A stretch of 64,000 bases of DNA from assembly GCA_027886175.1 (NCBI GenBank), contig JAJNNQ010000008.1:1608501-1672500 (forward strand), in the 5' to 3' direction. The first letter of the stretch is position 1; every line of letters begins with the position of its first letter. Made by a program: the position numbers and the translations under genes. The notes below the pieces were generated by a model that was given only the letters and a program-made list of their open reading frames with translations, ran no database searches and was not told the DNA's origin. The stretch is from Phylloscopus collybita. Taxonomy: Eukaryota; Chordata; Aves; Passeriformes; Phylloscopidae. Of the stretch, positions 52,736 through 62,306 are shown piece after piece.

Positions 52736-54484
52736 AGAAGCTAGCTGAAGACATTTTGTAATCTATTTCCACCATTGCGTTTGCAGGTAAGCTTGGATTT
52801 GTTAGGTTATCTCCTACTCATAGGATTTTGTTAAACAAGGTTGTGGAACAGTCATTAAAATGAAGACTGAAGCTCTGTCTGGGAGCTTTTCTCCTTGGTC
52901 TTGAGATAGCTTTTTGGTTTTTTTTCTTTTTAATTCTAAATTTTTCACATTAAAACATTGTTTTCTTGCCTCTTATATACAAAAAAAAAGGACATAATGA
53001 GGGGACAGAGATAATACAGGGGCTGTGGAATTCTTTCATTTTATTAGACAACAGACCAGTGGTCTGTAAGATCCAATATTTATCCCCAAAGAAAATTAAA
53101 ATCACTTGGTCAGCCAGGCAGTGCAAGATGACCACAACTCTGTGATTCCTGTGCATGATAAGGGTATTCCTAGAGCCATGGGGATTGTTAATCCATGTGA
53201 CTTCAGCTAAATAGTCTAACTACAGATGTTTCTTCTTTGTAGATTCTGCGTTATTTGGATCTCATTAGTGTCTGACAGGGTTTATGAGCTGCAGGATGTG
53301 TGATGTGTGAATGGGTGTACAAGGACAGGGAGTGGCCCCTGCTTGTGGGGCTGCATAGAGGCTGAGTTCATTTTGTGCACATGCGCTAATTAGACACGAA
53401 ATCCAAAATCAACTTTTTGAAGGATGGATTTGATAAATGTTAATACCCCAGATAATGTCCTCATGAGGAGATATGCCCCAGGATATCCAGCTTTCCTGTT
53501 GTAATGACCTGTGTGGATTTTGTATGCTCAGGACCACTGATTCAACCATGACCTGGAAACAGAGGAGCCACTGCGTGTGGAACTGAGGACTCATTTCCTC
53601 CTGTGCTCAGGACAGGTATTTATTTAACAGTTTGTCATAGAAAATCAAGCAAGGTGATTTTTCTAGTTATGAGATGAAGGAGAGATACTTATTTATTCTG
53701 TCATCTTCTATAACCTATTTGGGCGGTATGGATCACTTGCATTCCTTAAGATGGTTGGATAAAACATTCCTGTCCAACTTCCTTCCTTGTCTCAGTGATG
53801 ATGTGGACACACTTAACAGACTTGTATTTAGAGGTTTTGCATTCCAGTGTTAATATATCACATCTGCCCCCCTCAAAAACAAACCAAACACTGAGGAATA
53901 GCATCACCAGTGCTTAAACCTCACAGGAGTCCCAAGGAGGAGACTTCAGTAATAATGTTTGTTTTCTTGGATGTATACATTTAACTGTGTGATTAGCCTG
54001 GGACTGTGGGAGGTGTAGAAACTCAAACCTAGTGGAATGAGCCACCCTCCTCTATGACAGTCTCCTGAGTGCAGGCTGGAGCTGAGCTAGAAGAAGAAAT
54101 ATTTGATGTGTGAGGAGGCAGTGCCCCCCAGTATGTCCTTTTTGTCTGTCATGTTCACTGTGGTGCTTGCTGATAGAAATCAGTGGGAATCCTTCTAAAG
54201 TGGGGCTTCAGTGGGTCTTCTAATAAATCAGCTGCTCTCCAAAAAATACTTCTGATGAAAGCACAGTGCTGTCAGGAGAGGCATAAAGGTCACCTTGGTA
54301 ATAAATGATAGCTATGTCTCAGTCTAGGGAAAAGTTCTAAGGTTTTCCAAAGTTTGAATAGGGATAAGTGGTCCGTTAGGTAATTTTCCATTTCTTGTAA
54401 TATCTTGCCTTTTTTTTGGCCAATTTGCCCTCTCCCTACATGCTCTATTTTGGCCACTTTCCCTGGAAGACTGCTAGAAACCCA

Positions 54485-54523
54485 GCATGTACTAAAGGCC
54501 TGCACTAAAGGCATGCACTAAAG
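54485..54523. repeat. 13-bp x 3 tandem repeat
   Basis: GCATGTACTAAAG, GCCTGCACTAAAG and GCATGCACTAAAG are contiguous, with one or two differences per unit. Confidence 0.88.
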
Positions 54524-54879
54524 ATCAGATGATAATGTAACAATGATTTTCCAGTTCCAAGTGCATGTATCCTGACTCCCTGGTACAGGCAGGGTTCTAC
54601 TGGGTACCCAGTGTATCACACCAGTCCCAGTGTACTGACATTTTGTTGTCCTGTGGCTGTGCCATGAATTAAGGGTTGAAGCCACACTGTCTCTGCTGGG
54701 CTGCAAGCACGTAATTCCAATGAGCAGTATCCCCCACAGGGTAATAAACTCTTTAATAACAGTAATGCAGCAACCACAATAATGAAAAAAGTGATTACAT
54801 TCTACATAAAAATATAAAAGCTCATTTGATCCTGAGGTCCCCAGTGGTACATTACCTGGACTTTTATTTAAAATATAAC

Positions 54880-55080
54880 ATTTCTTACATCTTATTCAGG
54901 TCCTTTGTTAGCACTAATATAAAACACCAGTAAAATTGTCATTGGAGGAATTTAATAAGGAGTGGGTATGGCTCAGCGATGCATGCTGCTAGTGCTGAGT
55001 CCTTCCACGGATCTAATCTAGAAGAACACAAGTACTGAAACACTGCTTGAGTGTTTCAGTACTGAACCCCACTTTGCATA
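54880..55080. promoter_or_regulatory. Candidate conserved block around the hairpin
   Basis: GGCTCAGCGATGCATGCTGC TAGTGCTGAGTCC precedes the perfect 14-bp hairpin, itself an imperfect local palindrome (CTCAGC...GCTGAG). Two nested inverted repeats within 110 bases are unusual in this window. Confidence 0.25.
55031..55063. repeat. Perfect 14-bp inverted repeat (hairpin, 5-base loop)
   Basis: The left arm AGTACTGAAACACT (55031-55044) and the right arm AGTGTTTCAGTACT (55050-55063) are exact reverse complements around the loop GCTTG. Pairing does not extend outward: the flanks GAACACA and GAACCCC do not pair. The 33-base total is too short for a typical microRNA precursor. It could be a small-RNA structure, a palindromic protein-binding site or a transposon-end remnant. 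Confidence 0.8.
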
Positions 55081-56088
55081 GGCAAGGCAGATCAGAAGAT
55101 CCCTTCTTTAGCAGCAGAGCTCTTTCCTAGAATAGGAGTGTTTCTACAAGTGCCTGAGTTTCGTGAAATGTGAAATTTTACTTTCTCTTTGTTCTTGATG
55201 GGTTCCCTGCAAATCCAGGCTGACTCCAGAGATCTAGAATGACACCAGGGGATTTTCTTCCAAGCATGTGTCAGGCGTTCTGAAAGCAGAAGCCAGGCAA
55301 ACCTTAGTCTATAATCCACCTTGCTGTATTTCTGTTATAACTAATACTGGGAGGAAACCAACCCTATTGAGCACTGCTTTCCTCCCAGTACACATAGTAC
55401 AGACATTGCTGAGCCCATGGGCAGACTTCAAAAGAACCAGAATTCCAGCAGCAATCTTTTTTGCACTGTCCCTTCTTGTAATCTGTACAGTCAAGCAGAA
55501 ATATATTCAGACTTTTTCCATTTCCTTTATTTTTCAGTCAGTACCCCATTATTTCCTGCTGGAGACTCCAGCCTTCCCATCATGTCACTGAGGAATTAAT
55601 CCCCTGAGCTGTAAGTAAGAACATATGGCAAACCATTACTCATCAGCCAGTGCCTGGACACAGTTTTGTTCTAGAAAGTGGGCTGGCCAAGATGGTGAGT
55701 GGAAGGATGGGGTTTTTAATAGGAGTTTTTATCAGGGTTTTAAATGTTCTCAAATCAGGGACAGGTCTGAAGATTTAGGAAGCGTGTGAGCAGGTAAAGT
55801 GCGTTAGCAACCCCCCCTGTGAGGTTTAACAGGGGCGTTGTGGTGGCATTTGAGGTTGTGATGTAAAATAAGCCTCTACTTCCCTTTGCATGGAAGCTTC
55901 ACGTGTTCTCAGAAGCCAAGGGCCTGCTTTCCTTTCTAGGTGTGCAAATTGCTTTCTGCCAAATGGAAACAAACTAATTTAGGTAAAGAAACACATTGCT
56001 GCCTTTTTTTTTTTTTTTTTCCCAAGTATATTTCTTGACTGTCATTCCAGGAGCTCCCTTAAAAATTTGTGTGGCCATTTAACATCAT

Positions 56089-56307
56089 CTATACCTCCTC
56101 TTCACATGACTGCAGCAGTTGTTGAACCCAGAGGAAATGCTGTATGTGCTGTACCTCTCTCTGATCCTGTTCTTCCTCCCATTCTTGGATCATATCCACT
56201 GCTTGTCTCACTAGATGTGCATGGTCAATCACAGCTCTAGGCAAGGATTGCCTCTGTTTTAGTATGCAAATAGGCATGTGATGCAACAGGATTGGTGTTT
56301 CTGGGTG
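56089..56307 (-). other. Stop-free E/Q-rich stretch, possible decayed coding remnant
   Basis: About 72 codons are open on the minus strand, bounded by a stop on each side and without an ATG at the left end. The translation is amphipathic and rich in Q and E, with segments such as DMIQEWEEEQDQREVQ and HFLWVQQLLQS, which looks more protein-like than most chance frames here. I cannot assign a family. It could be a scrap of a mobile-element gene or chance. Confidence 0.15.
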
Positions 56308-56536
56308 CTAATGAAAAACAAACACATGATGGTAATCAATGCAATGGACTGCCTGAAGTGGAGGTGATAGAGGGGAATGCCCATTCAAGATAGCATCTGC
56401 CAAATATCCTGTTACCCTAAGAGAAAGAGAGAAGTCCCCACAAAGAGAGAAGTCATGTTAGAAAACTTTCTTGTGTTCTTTTTCCAGGGACTGCAGCACC
56501 AACCAAGATTCTTAAACATCTTTGGTTTTGGGTGGT

Positions 56537-56538
<2 letters not shown>

Positions 56539-56590
<52 letters not shown>
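56539..56590 (+). repeat. T52 homopolymer
   Basis: An uninterrupted run of 52 T follows GGTTTTGGGTGGTGG. Read on the minus strand it could be the poly(A) tail of a retroposed RNA whose body lies to the right (56591 onward), but I do not recognise that sequence. Length is likely variable and may be inaccurate in an assembly. Confidence 0.9.
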
Positions 56591-56593
<3 letters not shown>

Positions 56594-56734
56594 TGATGAG
56601 CCTTTTAAAAATAATATTGCATGGGTAGCCTTGGTGAATAGGAATTGAGGGAGATGTGCTACTACACTTGTTCTCTTACTAGTCATTGACTGGAAATGCT
56701 CACAAAAGGAATAAAAAGTACATTTGCCTTGTTA

Positions 56735-57225
56735 ATACAATTTGTATTACATATTCATAAACCATTTCATAAAGCTCCCAAGGAAAAATTCAATTGTAGT
56801 GAAAGCACATAATGGTAGAGCGGCCATACAGAAAACAGGCAGCATGTTGCAAAATTAACTGCACAATGAATGAAATGCAATGTCTATAATAAACCCATTC
56901 AGATATAAATTATGGGAGAGTAGATGAAATGTTTGTTAAGCAATAAAGCTTGCAACCGTACATATGAAATTGAATGGGATTTATCATAAAATATTGCGGA
57001 GGATACAGTCTGAATATGTGTTACAAATTGACTGAATTAAAAATAATCCAAGGAAAGCAAGCTTTTGGGAGACTGAAAATTTTAGGAAATGAGTTCATAA
57101 GATGTTTAGCTCTGACCCAAAGTCCCCCGGTGCCAAGAAAAAGAGAGGCAAGAAAACAAGAACAGAATAATTTCTTAGAGGACCGCAGTTATGTTGTCTT
57201 AATTTTAACCTCCTAAATTTTGTCC
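56735..57225. promoter_or_regulatory. Candidate conserved non-coding block
   Basis: About 490 bases without simple repeats include AATACAATTTGTATT (a palindrome), CATATTCATAAACC, AATGGTAGAGCGGCCATAC, GTTAAGCAATAAAGC, GGGATTTATCATAAAATATTG and TGACTGAATTAAAAATAATCC. The density of AT-rich factor-type words and the scattered CpGs resemble ultraconserved-type elements. That impression needs alignment. Confidence 0.3.
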
Positions 57226-60200
57226 AATAATCAGACTCCCTGTTGAACTAACAGTATCTCACTGGAGTAGAGGGAGAGAACTTGGCCCAGCAGTGTTTAG
57301 TTAGTATGATTTACAGTGGAAGATTTCCCCCCCACCAAACTATTTATCTCAGCAAGGCTGTTGTACTGAGGAGGGGATAGATGATATTTTGGTTGGACCT
57401 TAAAGGGATATGTGGTATGTTTTCCCAAAAGACTTTACCAGATATCTCAACACAAACAACAGAGTTGCTGAAGAACACATTCTGTGGGATTCCATACCAA
57501 GCTTGACTGAGTCCACTTCTCAAAATGACAGAGCCTACACTTTTGCTCAGTTTTTGTAAATTGAAAATTCTTAGTTTTTATAACATGATGGAAATATTGT
57601 ACTTGTGCACAACAACCAATAGAATCACCAAACCCTTAGAATCAAATTTAAAATTCAAATAGATGTTGATGGGGTAGGGGGATAAGAAGAGAGTGCATAA
57701 TTTCCAACCACAAATAACATTTGTAGCTATGGAAACATAGGACAACCTAAGAAAAAGAGAGACAGTAAGAGCTGTAGAATCTGTGCCTGAGAGGGTTAAG
57801 AATATTATCCCTTTTCTTAATCTTACCTAGATACTTTTCAGGTCTTTTATCTCCTTTTGAAGCAATGAATAATGACCATTTCTTAGAGAAGTTAAATGTA
57901 TACAAAGGAATCTAGAATCCAGAACACAAAGTGGTGTTTCTGTAGGGGCTTTAGGATAGTTGCTCTGATTTATAGATACAAGATCCTGCCCCTAGATTAG
58001 ACATGAGTGCAGCCTGGTGGTATGGCCTTTATAGTTCTGTTGACCCTAAGACCTTTTTACTGTAGGTGTGTGTCAATTCTGGTAGAGTTTGTCACCCAAA
58101 GGAGTAAACATGGAACTTCTGAGTAACACCTGAGTCACCAGTAGACCTCCTTTAATCTCTTTGTCTATGCAGCCCAACAGAATCCTTTTTGGTTTGCTTC
58201 TGCTGCTGTTTAATAAATAAAGAGGTCCCCCTTCTGAGAGCCACAAGGAAAAATACCACTTCAGTTGTTATCCAGCAGTGTTTTAATTTCAAGAGATAAT
58301 GCTGAGCTATTCCAATGGACCATTATTGCAGAGTTAAGTAAAAGCAAGTGAGGAGAAATTAACTCAAGTAGACTCCATTTTGCTTCTCTGCCTAATGGAT
58401 ATATTTCCCCATGTGGAAGAGATTCCGTGGATTTTTTTGTTTTGTTTTATTTTTTTTTCCACTTGAAAAACCACACAGAGTACAAACATACATCAGCATC
58501 CCACAGTGTATCAAGAGGCACTGGTAGTCTTACCCTTTTAAGAAACGTGGCACGTGCCCAGCACTTTTGGATTGCATTTTATATGTAGGAATACAGGCTA
58601 TGAAAGCCCTCTTCCCCACTGAGGAAGAAAAGCCTGTTAACTTGTCAGCCTGCATCTGAAAGGCCAGGGGTTCAAAGCTGCTCATCAGTGTTGGTTGACA
58701 TTCCCCCTTAGAGCCTTTGGAGGTATCAAGTTTGCCAGTTATTGACTGCATTGCTGAGTTATCTCTTGTATAAGCACAATTTCCATAAAGGACATAAGGC
58801 CAGGGACATGTTCACCAGGCGTTTTAAGACATGGTTGATTTGATTTTCTCATTTCTTGTTTTCTCTAAACGTATTTCCCTCAAATGTTAAATTGTAACAA
58901 TATTATTGATTGTGTTCTGCTCATGGAGCAATAGCATCTATTTGGTTTTTTACTTTTTTTTTTTTCCTTAATGATTTGCTCAGAGGGTGGAAAGAAGTAG
59001 AGGTGATGAAATACCTTTGTCCCTTGGAGATGAGGGCATTCCAATGGAAACCAGCAGCATGACAAAGTGGGATCTGTTAGCACCACGACAGACCAGGCAG
59101 AGCCCCTGAACACAAAACCTTTCTCTGCTTTTCAGGAAGAGATTCAGGAGTTCACATCTAGACCTTATGAGTGAAGCACCATGTTTTTCTTCAATTAGCA
59201 AATAAATCCCCGCATGGTTTGAGTAAATCTGGAGGAAAATTCTCCAGGAGCACAAGAATTGTAAAGTCAGTGGAGGGGAACATGCCATGTATAATCTGCC
59301 CTGGGCAAAGAAAATGCATCAGGTTTTGAAATGCTGAATGCTGGCAATTCAGCAGAAAGTGAGTTGTGGACAGAAACAGAGTGTTCAGCTGGTAGGGCAA
59401 CAGCAAGGATGTTTCAGTCAATTCTGTCTTTTTCCTGTTTAGTGTGTGATTGCAAGTGAAGAGGTAATACCACTCAATGAGGCAAATTTCATTCTTAGAT
59501 TCATGCGCATAATTATCAGTGACCTTTTATATCTGAGAGAGAATTGATTTTGATGAGAGCTCTATCTCCTGCTCCTCGTGCAGGGTCTTGCCCAATTTGT
59601 TTTACATGCTCAACAGTCATTATTTGGATGAACCAATCATGGAGATGGGCTGTTATTGATAGATCTTCCAGGAAACATGTCAAAGTTAAGTAAAAATAAA
59701 TAAAACATGAAATTAACATGAACATGGGTTTTTCCTAATCAGATACATGTTCCAGTAGCTCCTGCTCAAGAGGCACAATTTAACCAGGAGTATGCAATTG
59801 ATAAGAAAGGTTTATTAAGAAAAGCAATTCAACGTATCTGTGATACACAAGGGAATAGTGAAAAAAATAAAATTATCTTCTAAAAAGATTCACAGACCTG
59901 AATCAAACCACCTTCTAAGCTTCTATAAAATGCTATGGCAAACTTTGTTATTCTGAAAAAGATCTTATCTTGAGGAACTGCCAGGTTTTCTGGCACATCA
60001 GAACAGGAGGTCAAAGGACTTTTATGACCCATATTTAATGTCCACTTAGCAGGTGAGAGAAACAGGGATTGCTCAAGCTCATGCATCCAGTAATTTTTTG
60101 GTGTAATTGATTCAATGCCAAATCCTGCATCTTCTGGAAGAACCTTTCTTGGGCACAGGAGGAGCTCTCATCTTTCTGACTCAGATGGAAGAGCGCTTCG

Positions 60201-60384
60201 TGTCTTGCAGATTGAAGGTCCCGATCTTGGTCTGGATGGCTGACAGTGGTGCAGTGTGTGCCAGAATCTCTCCCTGGCATTATGAGAAGCAGTAGATGCT
60301 CAGTGCCCACATGTCCCTACTTGTTCACGTACAAAACCGGGCTCCTAAAATTAACGAATGCTTTTCAAGAATTTTGTGCAAACA

Positions 60385-60478
60385 GTTTGCTTCAGTGAGT
60401 CAGTAGCAGAGGTATGAATAGAGCCCAGGGCTCCCCACTCCTGGCCCTGTGCACCAACCACCAAGACCATTTACTTTT
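60385..60478 (-). mobile_element. MIR SINE fragment (tRNA-like end), antisense
   Basis: AGTCAGTAGCAGAGGTATGA, ATAGAGCCCAGGGCTCCCCA, CTCCTGGCCCTGTGCACCAA and CCACCAAGACCAT follow the reverse complement of the tRNA-derived half of amniote MIR ('agtcagtggcagagctgggaatagaacccaggagtcctgactcccagccc...ctaaccactagacca'). The core beyond it is lost. A weak further match at 60040-60100 may belong to the same or another copy. Confidence 0.68.
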
Positions 60479-61129
60479 CTAGCCAGCACCAAAGTGAAGA
60501 CATGAAAATACCACAAGCAAAACTTTTTTTTTTTCCCCAATTTTTCCACTCAGTTCTGCAGACTCAGGCAGTTTGGTTAGCTCTGCACGTTGGGCGAGAG
60601 GTTAATATTGGCTTCACCGTGGAGTTTTTCACATCTAGGTGTATGAAAGATGAGTCTTTCCTCTCTCTTTCCCCACTGACCTCTGCTTGAAGGTGAGTGG
60701 AGACGTGTGTTGGCTTACTTTTGCTTTGAAGAAACCGGGGCAGAAAGAGAGGGGAGTGAGGAAAATTTGGCCCATTGGGGTTCCAGCCCCAACCTCCCAC
60801 TGGCAAAGAGAAAAGAGGATGGGGAGAAGAGGGAGGCCAGGAATAGCAAATGGTCCACAGTCCTCATCTGTGCTGCTGATTCCATCCTCTGGTGATCCAG
60901 CCAGGGGATCAACAGGCCAGTTGTGCCCAGTCATTAAGGAAAGGCATGTCTGTAATTAATGGCAAAGGGCCTGATACAATAAAAGACATGTCTGCCTTTT
61001 CCACTGCAGAAGCCCACATAGGGCTGCGAAAGACGCCAAAGAAAATCAATGTTAAGCAGCTTGTATGGATTTGTGCAGACCTTTACAGTGCCAAAGTCCA
61101 GACATATTTCTCATGGAGCTGAGTCCTCG

Positions 61130-61600
61130 TATGTTTTATTTATAATTTAATGCTAAAATTTATGAAGGAGGTGCACGGCAGAGGGAGAACCCATAGCCTT
61201 GTCATTTCTTTTCTTAAAGCAGCAGCTACTAGGTCTAGGAAAGAATTACATCCTCCTCCTTCTATCTGACTCCCCAGCATAAAATGTAACATGATAGAAA
61301 TTTTATTCACTCTGAGTTTGTTTTCAGTGAATCAGCTGTACAGCTGAGGTGCCTGTTGCATATCACACAAGTTTTTATCAAAATCACTAACTGCCAATCA
61401 CTTCCTCTAAACTAAATCACCTCAGCTGTTATTCATCAAGCATGCCATGTTGCATTATAGACTTTCATAACTCAGACACTTAAGGTAGGAAAGAAATTAA
61501 TTGCCTGTATTATTTTCCATAAAAACAAATAAACAGCACGAGGTGCCTTTTTAAACTCAATTGAAGGATTGATTTTTAAATCAAATTGTATTTCATGAAG
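61130..61600. promoter_or_regulatory. Candidate conserved non-coding block next to the LTR
   Basis: Holds TTATTTATAATTTAATGC, GAATCAGCTGTACAGCTGAGG (two E-box-like CAGCTG and a palindrome), CTGCCAATCACTTCC, ATCACCTCAGCTGTTATTC and GAAATTAATTGCC. It ends about 100 bases left of the solo LTR, so the LTR inserted at its edge. Confidence 0.28.
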
Positions 61601-61708
61601 GTTCAAGCACTCACCACTAGAAGCTGGAATCTTGGAACTTTAAAAAGGGATGCTGTAATTCCAGAATGTCAGATGCTTTAAACATCGAAATAGAAACCAC
61701 TGCCATAA

Positions 61709-61713
61709 GAAAA
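61709..61713. repeat. Target-site duplication, left copy
   Basis: GAAAA lies immediately before the first TG of the LTR and recurs immediately after its last CA. A perfect 5-bp duplication is the length expected for ERVL-type integration. A 4-bp or 6-bp reading of the flanks does not match. Confidence 0.85.
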
Positions 61714-61837
61714 TGTTGTGGTTTGACCCCAGCTGGCAAATAAACATCCCACAACTGGTCTCTCCCTCTTCCCCATCAGTGGAATGGGGAAGAGAATTGG
61801 AAAAATAAAAGTGTGAAATATTGTGGGTTGAGATAAT

Positions 61838-61843
61838 TTTAAT
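61838..61843 (-). terminator. LTR polyadenylation signal (ATTAAA, minus strand)
   Basis: The plus strand reads TTTAAT, which is ATTAAA on the minus strand, about 190 bases downstream of the LTR TATA box. This is the usual TATA-to-poly(A) order in an LTR R region. The surrounding segment (AATAGGTAAAGCAAAAGCC on the plus strand) is among the better kept parts of the element. Confidence 0.55.
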
Positions 61844-62022
61844 AGGTAAAGCAAAAGCCACACTAGCAAGCAAAGCAAAACAAGGAATTCATTCACCACT
61901 TCCCATGGCAGGCAGGTGTCCAACCATTCTCAGAAAAGCAGGGCTCCATCATGTGTAACAGTGTCTTGGGAAAACAAATGTCAGAACACCAAACATCCCC
62001 TCCTTCCTTCTTCTTCCCTCAA

Positions 62023-62029
62023 TTTTATA
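62023..62029 (-). promoter_or_regulatory. LTR TATA box (TATAAAA, minus strand)
   Basis: The plus strand reads TTTTATA, giving TATAAAA on the minus strand inside the LTR. Its place, upstream of the LTR's own ATTAAA signal, is right for a U3 promoter. Transcription, if any, would start about 25-30 bases leftward, near 61995, and run toward lower coordinates. Whether it is still active cannot be seen. Confidence 0.6.
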
Positions 62030-62301
62030 TTCTGCAATATGTTTCCAAATGACTTGGAATATCCCTTGGGTCAGTTGGGATCAGCTGTTCCAGCTGTGTC
62101 CCCTCACAATCCCTGGTACCCCACTCAATCTCCTCACTGGTGGGGTGAGGAGCAGAAAAGGCCTTGACTCTGTGTAAGTTCTGCTCAGAAATAACAAAAA
62201 CATGCCTGAATTATCAGCACTGTTTTCAGCACAAATCCAAAACACAGCCCATACCAGTTACTATGAAGAAAACGAACTCTACTCCAGGCAAAACCAGCCC
62301 A

Positions 62302-62306
62302 GAAAA
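62302..62306. repeat. Target-site duplication, right copy
   Basis: GAAAA directly follows the LTR end and matches 61709-61713 exactly. Together the two copies fix both boundaries of the element and show that it is an intact solo LTR, not a fragment. Confidence 0.85.

Larger units (their letters stand above)
50483..61708. other. Gene-free stretch
   Basis: Holds two short tandem repeats, a T/G tract, the hairpin, a T run at 56005-56022, the T52 tract, one MIR fragment and three candidate regulatory blocks. No coding gene is recognisable. Confidence 0.6.
61714..62301 (-). mobile_element. Solo LTR of an ERVL-like endogenous retrovirus
   Basis: A 588-bp element begins TGTTGTGGTTTGACCCCAGC on the plus strand and ends ACCAGCCCA, so its termini read TG...CA. 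I recognise the sequence as a long terminal repeat widespread in neoavian and songbird genomes. The transcriptional sense is the minus strand: in that direction there is a TATAAAA box, then an ATTAAA signal, then the TG/CA end. No internal gag, pol or env sequence lies on either side, so this is a solo LTR left by recombination between two LTRs. The flanks carry an identical 5-bp direct repeat, which fits class III (ERVL) integrases. Several small differences from the family sequence as I remember it suggest moderate age. The exact repeat-library name is not asserted. Confidence 0.9.

Noticed and set aside
55031..55063. Hairpin as a microRNA gene or terminator
   Set aside because: Too short for a microRNA precursor, flanks do not pair, and intrinsic terminators do not apply in a vertebrate.
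60040..60100. Further MIR-like similarity (GAGAGAAACAGGGATTGCTC)
   Set aside because: Too short and diverged to call separately.
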